Shown here one piece after another: positions 33,877 through 42,098 of a stretch of 64,000 nucleotides of DNA. This DNA comes from an uncultured Prevotellaceae bacterium (GTDB taxonomy: Bacteria > Bacteroidota > Bacteroidia > Bacteroidales > Bacteroidaceae): contig CACYYG010000007.1 in assembly GCA_902778535.1 (NCBI GenBank), positions 1-64,000 on the forward strand. The letters run 5' to 3'. Within the stretch, counting starts at the first letter, position 1; each line of letters begins with the position of its first letter. The notes under the pieces are model-generated. The model made no database searches. It was given only the letters and a program-made list of their open reading frames with translations, and had not been told where the DNA came from. The position numbers and the translations under genes were made by a program.

Positions 33877-35544
33877 ATGCTACAGATTCGCTGCAAGAAC
33901 AACAACGTGACGAAGAGTTTCCCGGAAGGAAGCTCGCTGTTCGACGTCTATCAGGAATTTGCCGACGACATCCATCTGCCTTATCCTGTCGTCTCGGCCA
34001 AAGTGAACAACGTGTCGCAGGGACTGAAGTTCAGGCTCTTCCAGAATCGTGACGTGGAGTTTCTCGACGCACGTGCAGGGTCAGGACACCGTGTCTACGT
34101 GCGCTCGCTCAGCTTCGTGCTCTACAAGGCCACGCAGGACATTTTTCCCGGGTCGAAACTCTTCATCGAGCACTCGCTAAGTCGTGGATACTATTGTAAT
34201 TTCAAGAAGAAGACAGGCGACGCGCTTAACGACGAGGATGTGGAGCGGATCAAGGTGCGTATGCAGGAGATTATTGATCTCGACATGCCCTTCCGACGCA
34301 ACGAGGCCACCACCGAGGAGGCTGTGCGTGTCTTTGCTGAGCGGGGCTTTTCCGACAAGGTGAAGCTGCTGGAGACGAGCGGACAGATTTACAGCGACTA
34401 CTATATGCTGGGCGACACCGCTGACTATTATTACGGGCCGCTGGTGCCATCGGCTGGCTATCTGAAGGTGTGGGATCTGCAGCGCTATCAGGATGGCATG
34501 CTGCTGCGAGTGCCCGACTGGAACGACCCGTCGCGTGTGGCGGAGTATGTCGACATGCCCAAGACCTTTGAGATGTTTGCTGAGAAGACGCGCTGGGACA
34601 TCATCATGCGCCTTTCCAATGCCGGCGACGTGAACAAGGCCATCCTGCGCGGCTATGCCTCAGAGCTCATACAGGTCAGCGAGGCGCTGCAGGAGAAGAA
34701 AATCGTACAGATAGCCGAGGAGATTGCGCAGAAAATGCCAAAATTAGTCCTCATCACCGGGCCGTCATCATCGGGAAAGACAACGTTCTGCAAGCGTCTC
34801 AGCATTCAGCTGCTTGCCTGTGGACTGAGGCCGATGGCCTTCTCCACCGACGACTATTTCGTCAACCGTGTCGACACGCCGAAGCTGCCCAACGGCGACT
34901 ATGATTTCGACAACATCGAGGCCGTCGACTACAAGCTTTTGGAAGAGCATCTCACACGCCTGATGCAGGGCGAGACGGTGGAGGTGCCTGAATACAACTT
35001 CACCACGGGCAAGCGCGAATACAACGGAAAGAAGCTGAAGCTGCAGCGCGACTCAGTGCTTATTATGGAAGGCATCCATGCCTTGAACCCGCTGCTGACG
35101 AAAAACATTCCCAACGAGGCGAAGTTTAAGATATACATCTCGGCGTTGACCAGCATCTCGTTGGACGACCACAACTGGATTCCCGTGCGTGACAACCGCC
35201 TGCTGCGCCGCATCATCCGCGACTACAACAAGGGCGCCTTTACGGCACGCGAAACCATTGCGCAGTGGAAGAACGTGTGTGAGGCTGAGGACAAGTGGAT
35301 TTTCCCCTTCCAGGAAACCGCCGACGTGATGTTCAACTCGGCACTGAACATCGAGTTTGCCGTGTTGCGTCCTCATGCCGAAATTATCCTCTCGGCCATT
35401 CCCAAGAACTGTCCTGAGTACAGCGAGGCACACCGTCTGCTGAAGTTCCTCCACTTCTTCCTGCCCGTCAGCGACAAGGAGATTCCACCCACCAGCATCA
35501 TGCGCGAGTTCGTGGGCGGCTCCAGCTTCAAGTATGAAAGATAA
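33877..35544 (+). CDS. TGS-domain uridine kinase-like nucleoside kinase
   Basis: Cytoplasmic protein of 555 aa. It combines a TGS-like N-terminus (about 1-60), a threonyl-tRNA-synthetase-like second-additional-domain region (about 65-220) and a P-loop kinase of the uridine kinase family (about 285-490). The Walker A motif is GPSSSGKTT (295-303), and FSTDDYF and YDFDNIEAVD fit the kinase core. This three-part layout is common in Bacteroidota and Clostridia, where it is annotated as nucleoside kinase; the true substrate is not settled. The CCAATAACCGTTAAC leader motif precedes its ATG. The C-terminus ends just before a lipoprotein gene. Confidence 0.85.
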   Translation: MLQIRCKNNNVTKSFPEGSSLFDVYQEFADDIHLPYPVVSAKVNNVSQGLKFRLFQNRDVEFLDARAGSGHRVYVRSLSFVLYKATQDIFPGSKLFIEHSLSRGYYCNFKKKTGDALNDEDVERIKVRMQEIIDLDMPFRRNEATTEEAVRVFAERGFSDKVKLLETSGQIYSDYYMLGDTADYYYGPLVPSAGYLKVWDLQRYQDGMLLRVPDWNDPSRVAEYVDMPKTFEMFAEKTRWDIIMRLSNAGDVNKAILRGYASELIQVSEALQEKKIVQIAEEIAQKMPKLVLITGPSSSGKTTFCKRLSIQLLACGLRPMAFSTDDYFVNRVDTPKLPNGDYDFDNIEAVDYKLLEEHLTRLMQGETVEVPEYNFTTGKREYNGKKLKLQRDSVLIMEGIHALNPLLTKNIPNEAKFKIYISALTSISLDDHNWIPVRDNRLLRRIIRDYNKGAFTARETIAQWKNVCEAEDKWIFPFQETADVMFNSALNIEFAVLRPHAEIILSAIPKNCPEYSEAHRLLKFLHFFLPVSDKEIPPTSIMREFVGGSSFKYER

Positions 35545-35563
35545 TTTTTTAAAACAAAACACA

Positions 35564-36340
35564 ATGAAAAGAATGAAACATGCAATGGCCATAATAGCGC
35601 CAGTGTTGGCTTTCGCGCTATTCCTTCTTACCGGCTGTGCGAAAAACAAATTGCAGCGAGCCATAGATGAACTCAATGCCAAGTGTCCCCAGCGTGTCAC
35701 TACATTTGTACGGATCATGGAATCATCCTATGACGGCGAGAAAGTGATTGCGCGTTTTGAGCTGGATGACAGGTTGATGAAGATGGATGCACTGAAGGAG
35801 AACAAGGAGATGATGAAGAAAATCTTGCTCGCCTCATACAGCAATCCCCAAGGTGATGTGAAGGATTTTTTCGACATTGTCCTTTCTACAAATACCACTG
35901 TAGAGTATGTGTATGAAGGCTTGCTCAGCGGTGAAAGATTCTCGCTGACCATCACTCCCGAAGAGTTGAGACAAGCCTATGACGGCAACGCAACCTCGCC
36001 AGATGAATTGCTCGACTTCATGCTGCAGATAGTCAATGTGCAAACACCTATGGTCATAGCTGACGGCTTCGTTATGACTACTATGCGCAAGGAGGGAGAT
36101 TGTGTGTATTACATCTATGAAATCAGCGAACCCATCTACGCCAGCATTGCTGCTAATATCGACAATGTGAAAGCCGACACGCGCATGAATCTGGAGAATA
36201 TATCCGAAATTGAGAAAGCCGACCTCCGCAAGATTCCTGCAGCTGACAAAGATCTGGGTTATCGCTACACCTGTCCTGAGACGGGCGATTCGATAGAGTT
36301 TCGCTTCACTAAGAGCCAGTTGGCCGATATCCTGCGATAA
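35564..36340 (+). CDS. Lipoprotein of unknown function
   Basis: 258-aa predicted lipoprotein. The ATG at 35564 gives MKRMKHAMAI and a hydrophobic stretch ending in lipobox LLTGC with Cys25; an upstream in-frame ATG at 35534 overlaps the previous gene's stop and is less likely. The mature part is alpha/beta with no recognised domain, including paired acidic-basic helices (KENKEMMKKILL). It is convergent with the regulator at 36345 with only 4 bp between stops. No function is assigned. Confidence 0.75.
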   Translation: MKRMKHAMAIIAPVLAFALFLLTGCAKNKLQRAIDELNAKCPQRVTTFVRIMESSYDGEKVIARFELDDRLMKMDALKENKEMMKKILLASYSNPQGDVKDFFDIVLSTNTTVEYVYEGLLSGERFSLTITPEELRQAYDGNATSPDELLDFMLQIVNVQTPMVIADGFVMTTMRKEGDCVYYIYEISEPIYASIAANIDNVKADTRMNLENISEIEKADLRKIPAADKDLGYRYTCPETGDSIEFRFTKSQLADILR

Positions 36341-36344
36341 GCTG

Positions 36345-37304
36345 TTATAGTTTAACGGAGGAGATATCTACAAGGTTGTTGACAATGGCGTAGATAGTGA
36401 GGCCTGCAGGACTGTGAATCTGCAACTTGCGGGCAATGTTGCGGCGATGGGTGATAACCGTGTTTACCGATATGCAAAGGTGGTCGGCTATTTCCTTGTT
36501 CGACATGCCTTGCACTAAAGAGACGATGACGTCCTTCTCACGGTCACTCAGCGCCTCATCGCCGTTCATGCCGTTTTTGAACACCATGTCTGAAATGTTG
36601 CGTGTCACGTCGCTTTGTTTGGCCAATAGTTCCAGACGCCGGATGGCAGGCACGAAGATGCAGTCTTCGACCATCGCGTGCTGGCGCAGCCACACCTCGT
36701 TCTCATAGATGTCGTGGAGAGTGGCGGTGAGCTGGTTGTTGTGCATTCCATCCTGAGGCAGATACTTGATAATGAGCATCTTCAGCTCACGTAGCTTTTT
36801 GTCGGTAGCCCCGTGGTGCTTTGAAAACGTATCCACATTGTAGTCGTTGATGACTTGTCCGTTTATCAGCGACTGTACATACGGGAACAATGTTTTCTGC
36901 TCATATTTCATGTGGCGGCGAATCTCGTGGGCATATTCGTCGTAAAAGCGAATGATGAGTCTTGCCAATGAGTCATGTTCGTCGAGCGATTCCTGTAGCT
37001 CCCGACGAATATAGGGCAGCTGAAAATCCAGGAAATAGGCATGGCTGGCCTCAAGATAGTGGAGCAACGTAGGAACGGACAGTTGGTCGTCGCCCTCAAA
37101 ATCGCCATAGCCGTTAATAGTGTAGTTGACGACTGCTAAGAAAGTGTAGGTGTCTACTTCATTGTCCTCACACGTTTCCCTTACCGTCTTATCGCCGAAT
37201 CCGAGGCTGATGCCAAAGCTTCCCAACGACTGCAACAAGTCGTAATTATCGCGAATCAGCGAAATCATTTTGTCGTCGGCCTCATACATCTTCTGATTCT
37301 TCAT
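36345..37304 (-). CDS. Hemerythrin-domain LuxR-type transcription regulator
   Basis: 319-aa fusion regulator. Residues 1-60 resemble the ScdA N-terminal segment (GISLGFGDKTV), residues 75-235 are a hemerythrin HHE-type four-helix domain with candidate iron ligands in HYLEASH, HEIRRHMKYE, KHHGATDKK and RQHAMVED. Residues about 252-315 are a LuxR/GerE helix-turn-helix (LSDREKDVIVSLVQGMSNKE). By analogy with RIC/YtfE-type diiron proteins, I infer direct sensing of NO, oxygen or iron/redox state through a diiron site. The usual double-cysteine of ScdA is not seen. It has its own promoter and is next to menD on the same strand. Confidence 0.85.
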   Translation of the reverse strand: MKNQKMYEADDKMISLIRDNYDLLQSLGSFGISLGFGDKTVRETCEDNEVDTYTFLAVVNYTINGYGDFEGDDQLSVPTLLHYLEASHAYFLDFQLPYIRRELQESLDEHDSLARLIIRFYDEYAHEIRRHMKYEQKTLFPYVQSLINGQVINDYNVDTFSKHHGATDKKLRELKMLIIKYLPQDGMHNNQLTATLHDIYENEVWLRQHAMVEDCIFVPAIRRLELLAKQSDVTRNISDMVFKNGMNGDEALSDREKDVIVSLVQGMSNKEIADHLCISVNTVITHRRNIARKLQIHSPAGLTIYAIVNNLVDISSVKL

Positions 37305-37331
37305 CTTCTACCTATTTTTGATTATCGGGTG

Positions 37332-37362
37332 CAAAGGTAGGTATTATTTCCGACTTGTGCAA
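37332..37362 (-). promoter_or_regulatory. Promoter of the hemerythrin-LuxR gene
   Basis: On the minus strand, TTG (complement of 37360-37362), a 20-bp spacer and TACCTTTG (complement of 37332-37339) lie about 28 bp from the ATG. Confidence 0.8.
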
Positions 37363-37384
37363 TAATTATTTTTTGGTATTTTTC

Positions 37385-39001
37385 CTACAAGAGCACTTCC
37401 AGCAAACGGGGTTCTTTGACTTCGGCATCAGCAAGCCAGAGGATTTCTTTTTGCAGCTGCTCCATGTTGGTGGCCGCTTGGCGATTGACGCCACATTGCC
37501 TGCAGATGCCCTCAGCGGTGGTGTGGTGTGCTCCGGCCACAAGAGCGGGATGGGCAGCACTCTGGCTGAGTCCTGGCAGATGGTCGAAGATGGCACCGTG
37601 GCCGTTGTTCAGCAGCAGGATGCGCAGGTTCAGGCTTGGCAGGAGCGTGTTCCACAGCGCATTCTGGTCGTAGAAGAAACTGAGGTCGCCGATGACGCAG
37701 AAAACAAGAGACGGGAGAACGGCAGCAGCAAATCCTGCGGCAGTGCTGAGAGAACCTTCAATGCCGTTGGTGCCGCGATTGCACCACACAGAATGGCCCT
37801 TTGCGTAGCGGTTGGCCAGGCGTATGGCGGTGCTGTTGGCGTAGTGGACGTTTAGGGGAACGAGAAGTGACGCAATTTGTCGTTCTAACAGGCGCACGGC
37901 TCCCTCCTCACTAAAGGTCAGCGGCGCATTGTCTAACTGCTGTCGTGCATCACTCAGCAGATGGAGCCATTGGCGGCGATAGTGAGCAGCGAGAGGTGAG
38001 AGGTGAGCGGCGATAGACGAGTATTTCGAGTTGAGCGCCTGCAGGACAGCCTCTGCATCGCCCACGACGATGCCGCGCAGGTTTTGGAATGTGTCTTCTG
38101 CCTCGCCCGTCAGGCTGATGCGCCATGTGCGGGCGTCTCTGGCCTCACGCAAAAAGTGTTTCAGCCGTTTGCTCACGATGGCGTCGCCCACGTAGAGGAT
38201 GAAGTCGGGCGTGAGGTGGGAGAGGGGAGGCGTGAGCACTTCTTCGAAGGGACTGACGCTGGTAAAAGGCGCCAGTGCTTCGTGTAGTACGATAATGTGG
38301 CTGAAGAGGTGGTCGATGCCCTCGTAGTGGAAACGGCGAGAGCTGAGCTGGCCGAAGACGATGAGCGGCCGCTCAGCGCTGAGCAGGTCGTCGAGAAGCT
38401 GCTGCGGCAGACAGCTGTAGTCGGTGGCAGGCGCATAGCGGCGGATGACACGTTCCTCGGGCAGCTTTTCAGTGGTGAACTCAAAGAGCGGCTCGCTGAT
38501 GGGCACGTTGATGTGCACGCAGGGATGAGTGTCGTCGGTGGCCTCGATGAGTGCTTCGTTCACCAAGCGGTTGCAGTGCCAGTTTAGAGGAGAGAGCTCG
38601 GGCAGGGAAACCGTCTTCTTCACCCAAGGCTCCAGCGCCCCAGGTTGCTGGAGTGTCTGTCCGTCGAGCTGGTCGATCCACTCAGTCGGCCGGTCGGCAG
38701 AAATGACAATGAGTGACTGGTGCTGATAGTGGGCCTCAGCAACGGCGGGTGCCAGATTGAGCAGTGCCGTGCCGCTGGTTACGCAAACCACTACGGGCTC
38801 GTCGGTGGCCTGTGCGATGCCGAGGGCGAAGAAGCCTGCTGAGCGCTCGTCGGTGACGGGATAGCACGTGATGTCGGGGCACTCGTTGAGGTTGTGCACG
38901 ATGGGCACGTTCCTACTGCCCGGGCACACCACAGCATGTTTTATGCCGTGGGCCACCAGCAGGCTGGTAAGGATGTTTACCGAGGTTTTATTGCTGTACA
39001 T
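37385..39001 (-). CDS. menD: SEPHCHC synthase (menaquinone biosynthesis)
   Basis: ThDP-dependent 2-succinyl-5-enolpyruvyl-6-hydroxy-3-cyclohexene-1-carboxylate synthase, second step of classical menaquinone synthesis, 538 aa. The N-terminal block CPGSRNVPIV and cofactor-activating Glu52 in VTDERSAG are typical, as is the GDLSFFYDQNALW segment of the ThDP domain (about residues 445-457). Two in-frame segments encoded by TCACCTC-like repeats occur: HLSPLAAH (near residue 338) and LTPPLSHLTP (near residue 260). It is separated from the other men genes by an M6 protease and a GH109-like gene. Confidence 0.93.
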   Translation of the reverse strand: MYSNKTSVNILTSLLVAHGIKHAVVCPGSRNVPIVHNLNECPDITCYPVTDERSAGFFALGIAQATDEPVVVCVTSGTALLNLAPAVAEAHYQHQSLIVISADRPTEWIDQLDGQTLQQPGALEPWVKKTVSLPELSPLNWHCNRLVNEALIEATDDTHPCVHINVPISEPLFEFTTEKLPEERVIRRYAPATDYSCLPQQLLDDLLSAERPLIVFGQLSSRRFHYEGIDHLFSHIIVLHEALAPFTSVSPFEEVLTPPLSHLTPDFILYVGDAIVSKRLKHFLREARDARTWRISLTGEAEDTFQNLRGIVVGDAEAVLQALNSKYSSIAAHLSPLAAHYRRQWLHLLSDARQQLDNAPLTFSEEGAVRLLERQIASLLVPLNVHYANSTAIRLANRYAKGHSVWCNRGTNGIEGSLSTAAGFAAAVLPSLVFCVIGDLSFFYDQNALWNTLLPSLNLRILLLNNGHGAIFDHLPGLSQSAAHPALVAGAHHTTAEGICRQCGVNRQAATNMEQLQKEILWLADAEVKEPRLLEVLL

Positions 39002-39043
39002 GCCGTTCTTAGTAATCGTTAAATAATAAACTGGTAATTTTCG

Positions 39044-39148
39044 GGGGTACGAAGGTACGGAGGTACGGAGGTGCGAGGTTTGACCTTACGCTGAAAGCAG
39101 TCGTGCAAGCTATTCTCGTACCTCCGTACCCCCGTACCTCCGTACCTC
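39044..39148. repeat. 34-bp inverted repeat built of 9-bp units
   Basis: Arms 39044-39077 and 39115-39148 match at 30 of 34 positions as an inverted repeat. Each arm is itself a series of GGTACGGAG-like 9-bp units. The 37-bp loop has no T tract. It lies between the M6 protease stop and the menD start on the minus strand. Confidence 0.75.
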
Positions 39149-39171
39149 AGAATCGTCCGATAGCATTTCAC

Positions 39172-40698
39172 TTACTTCACTACAACCTTGCGGCCTTCGT
39201 TGATGTAGATGCCTCGAGCCGACGGCTTGTCACTAAGCCTGCGTCCGTCGGGCAAGTACCAGGCTGAAGGTTGGGAGTTGTGGAGTGAGCGTTGAATGTC
39301 GGCAATCGAAGTCGTTTCATCTGCCATGAATACGAATGATGCCAGTCCGTTAGCGTCTACATACATTTGTGTCACGGGTTTCGACATCAGCATTTCGCCA
39401 TCAACATTCGTATTGTTCAATGTGGCAGCCGGTTCAGAGGTGTTGGTCAGCTCGTCGTTTGCCACCGACCCGTTTACAATGTACGGATAAGCCCAGCCGC
39501 TACTTGCACTCACCCGGGTTTTGTTGTTGGCAGGGATGATGCAATAACGCTTTTTGAAGCTGTTGTTAGTACATTCTTCTATACTTGTCCAGATGTCCTT
39601 GTCGAAATCAACGTGGAAGACGACGATGCCACTGCCGGGCAGCTGTTCGTCCCATCCTCGCTTCTGGCGATTCTCAATGATGTAGTATTCGTTCTCTGCT
39701 CCGTCATTACGTATGAGATAGGCCTGTGGCTCGTCAGTCAGGGCAGGCATATTGGTGATGCTGGCGGTGCTGGTGAGCTCAGTGGGCGTCAGCCATCCCA
39801 TGAGCATACGCTCATGGGCAGAATAGCTGCAGGGGCGGAAACCCTCCCCGCTGTAGTTTCCGCAGTCCATAATATCCCAGGCGCCCACCACTTGCGTTCC
39901 ACTACCATAATAAAAGTCGGGAAATCCGAAGCAATGGCTGTACTCGTGGCAGAGGGTGCCAAACGTTGACTGAACATCCGTTAAATTCACATGTTCCTGC
40001 ACACAGCAATAGCAGTCGACGTAATACGCTTTGTCGCCACTGGTGACAGTGCGGTAGCTGCGGTAGTCATTTGGGTCTTCCGATTCCAAATTCAGATGTT
40101 GGCTGAGCCACCACTGGTGAGGCCAGATGGTGTTATTGCCTCCGCCAGCGTTCATTCCCTTGCCGGCATAGATGATGAGCAGCTGGTCGACAAACGCGTC
40201 GCCGTCCCAATCGTAGAGACTCCAGTCAATGTTCTGTGTCTGCAATGCGTCTACAATATCATCGACCATGTACTGGGAATACTCATCGTGGCTGCTTGTA
40301 CTGCGATACTTACGCAGCCCGTCAGGCAATTCCACAAACACGAGGTCAAACGTCAGGTTAAACTGCCCATAGCTCTGTGCCAGGAAATAGTCGTGAACCG
40401 ATCCGGCATACTTGCCCTCGGCGTAGTTTTCGGCATTGAAAACCTTGTTCCAAGTCTGCAGCGTGGCATCATGGTCTTCTAAGAAGTCCTGGTCCTGAAA
40501 CGAGGCCATCACCACCAGCTGCCGGCGGTTGCCGATATACGGGTTCTCGCCGCCTGACAACAATGGGCTGCGATGGATGGAAAACTGAGGATTGGGCGTC
40601 CCGACTCTGCATCCGCGCTGGCGGTTAATGCTGGCGGCAGACGAAACAAGTGTTGCAAATAACAACAGCAACGATGTAGATAGTATTTTTCTAATCAT
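39172..40698 (-). CDS. Secreted M6-family metalloprotease
   Basis: Zinc protease of the M6 (immune inhibitor A) family, 508 aa. The ATG at 40698 is chosen because it begins a good signal peptide (MIRKILSTSLLLLFATLVSS) and a -7 box lies in the upstream extension. The zinc site is HEYSHCFGFPD (His251, Glu252, His255, Asp261), followed by WDIMDCGNYSG, the M6 Met-turn region. The C-terminal tail WYLPDGRRL...GIYINEGRKVVVK matches tails of other secreted proteins here. Likely substrates are extracellular proteins. It interrupts the menaquinone gene run. Confidence 0.87.
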   Translation of the reverse strand: MIRKILSTSLLLLFATLVSSAASINRQRGCRVGTPNPQFSIHRSPLLSGGENPYIGNRRQLVVMASFQDQDFLEDHDATLQTWNKVFNAENYAEGKYAGSVHDYFLAQSYGQFNLTFDLVFVELPDGLRKYRSTSSHDEYSQYMVDDIVDALQTQNIDWSLYDWDGDAFVDQLLIIYAGKGMNAGGGNNTIWPHQWWLSQHLNLESEDPNDYRSYRTVTSGDKAYYVDCYCCVQEHVNLTDVQSTFGTLCHEYSHCFGFPDFYYGSGTQVVGAWDIMDCGNYSGEGFRPCSYSAHERMLMGWLTPTELTSTASITNMPALTDEPQAYLIRNDGAENEYYIIENRQKRGWDEQLPGSGIVVFHVDFDKDIWTSIEECTNNSFKKRYCIIPANNKTRVSASSGWAYPYIVNGSVANDELTNTSEPAATLNNTNVDGEMLMSKPVTQMYVDANGLASFVFMADETTSIADIQRSLHNSQPSAWYLPDGRRLSDKPSARGIYINEGRKVVVK

Positions 40699-40734
40699 AA
40701 GATAGTGAGGATAGTTATGTTTTCTTTGTTGGTG

Positions 40735-40742
40735 CAAAGGTA
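40735..40742 (-). promoter_or_regulatory. -7 element for the M6 protease gene
   Basis: TACCTTTG on the minus strand (complement of 40735-40742) lies about 37 bp upstream of the ATG at 40698. A TTG at the standard distance is not present, so the assignment is tentative. Confidence 0.5.
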
Positions 40743-40938
40743 GTGAATTTTAATGAAGCAAGAGCAGAAATAAATACTTTTCTGTTCTTTTATTTCTCGT
40801 CTCGCCCAAAAACGTGTTTTCGATACGAAATAGTGAATGTGTATTCCAACAGCAAAATGATTATCCGTAATGATGCAAACCAACGGACGATTGAATAAAA
40901 AAAGACCGTCGGTTTTACAAACGTCAACTACACGTTTC

Positions 40939-40999
40939 GTACACACCGTGTGTACTTTTAATACACACCGTGTGTATTTTTAGTACACACGGTGTGTAC
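40939..40999. repeat. Triple 17-bp palindrome array B, 22-bp period
   Basis: Units are GTACACACCGTGTGTAC (40939-40955), ATACACACCGTGTGTAT (40961-40977) and GTACACACGGTGTGTAC (40983-40999), with both spacers tttta. Units 1 and 3 are exact reverse complements, and the array is bracketed by cgtttc and gaaacg. The 3' flank gaaacgcatacttgac resembles that of array A. It lies 28 bp beyond the stop of the GH109-like gene. Confidence 0.9.
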
Positions 41000-41027
41000 G
41001 AAACGCATACTTGACCTTTTTTGAGAG

Positions 41028-42080
41028 TCAGCAGACGTTGGCGTAAAAGTCGGGGAAGTTCACGGGAGCAAAGCCGTGCGCTATGCTTTCGCGCGAAAGC
41101 GGTATGGCAGCACACCAGGTGGCCATGTCATAGATGCTGATGGAGAGCGGTGAGCCGTTGCGCAGGCTGTCGATAAGATGTCGGTTCATGGCTTGTGTCA
41201 TGGCATCGTGCGAGGCGCGGCCGGTGTCGTGGAGCTCGATGCGGCCTCGGGTGCCTATGAAGGTCAGTTGCCGTTCATAGGGCTGCTCGGTAAGCACATC
41301 ATGTTTTAGCAGGATGGTACGCCCGCGTGCGGTGCGAATGAGGGTAGTGGTGTGGTCGCCGTTCTTGAAGTCGGTAGCAGCCTCACCCATGCGATCTTCG
41401 TAAGTCTGCGGGCCGGTGATGGCAGCGGAGTCCATGCTTACGAGTGTCAGCAGGCGGTCGTCAACGCCGATGCCAAGTGCCTGGCAGATGGGCCCCAGCT
41501 CGTGGGTGGGGTAGAGGTCGCCACGGTGCTGCCGATTGATGTCTAAGCGCCAGGACGACCAGCGGTTGCCGAGATGGTGGTAGTAGCAGCCTTCGGCGTG
41601 CACTACCTCGCCGATGTCGCCACGACGAATCTTCTTGACGGCCTCAACGACCTGATGTTCGAAGCAGGCGTTCTCGAGCATGAAGCACTGTCGGCCCGTT
41701 TGCCTGGCAGTGGCGATGAGCTGGCGGATGTCGTCCATCGTCATTGCGGCCGGAACCTCAACGGCAGCATTTTTGCCGTTGCGCATCGCCTCAAGCGCAA
41801 TGGGCGTGTGGGAGGCCCAGTCGCTGCAAATGTACACGAGATCCACATCCTCCTTCCGACATGCCGTCTTATACGCCTCCTTACCCGATAGGCACAGCAC
41901 CTCTGCGCTGTCTGCCGCGGCCGTCACTATGGCCTTCGCCTCTTGGATGTTGGCTTCGGAGAGATCACACAGTACCGTCACCTCGACGCCTTCCAAAGGC
42001 AGCATCAGGCGCAAAGCCTTGCGTCCCCGGTCGCCTAAACCGATGAATGCTATGCGGATTGTATGAAGAAATGCTGTCAT
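41028..42080 (-). CDS. Gfo/Idh/MocA-type oxidoreductase, GH109-like
   Basis: NAD-dependent oxidoreductase-fold protein, 350 aa. The Rossmann N-terminus is FIGLGDRGR. The following segments VEVPAAMTMDDI, MLENACFEH, YPTHELGPICQALGI and LVSMDS match GH109 alpha-N-acetylgalactosaminidases, which use NAD in a redox hydrolysis mechanism. It is shorter than typical GH109 enzymes (about 440 aa) and has no signal peptide, so it may be a cytoplasmic relative with another substrate. It starts 18 bp after menF on the same strand and probably shares its transcript, although nothing links it to menaquinone. Confidence 0.8.
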   Translation of the reverse strand: MTAFLHTIRIAFIGLGDRGRKALRLMLPLEGVEVTVLCDLSEANIQEAKAIVTAAADSAEVLCLSGKEAYKTACRKEDVDLVYICSDWASHTPIALEAMRNGKNAAVEVPAAMTMDDIRQLIATARQTGRQCFMLENACFEHQVVEAVKKIRRGDIGEVVHAEGCYYHHLGNRWSSWRLDINRQHRGDLYPTHELGPICQALGIGVDDRLLTLVSMDSAAITGPQTYEDRMGEAATDFKNGDHTTTLIRTARGRTILLKHDVLTEQPYERQLTFIGTRGRIELHDTGRASHDAMTQAMNRHLIDSLRNGSPLSISIYDMATWCAAIPLSRESIAHGFAPVNFPDFYANVC

Positions 42081-42098
42081 GCAATAGATGATTCCACG

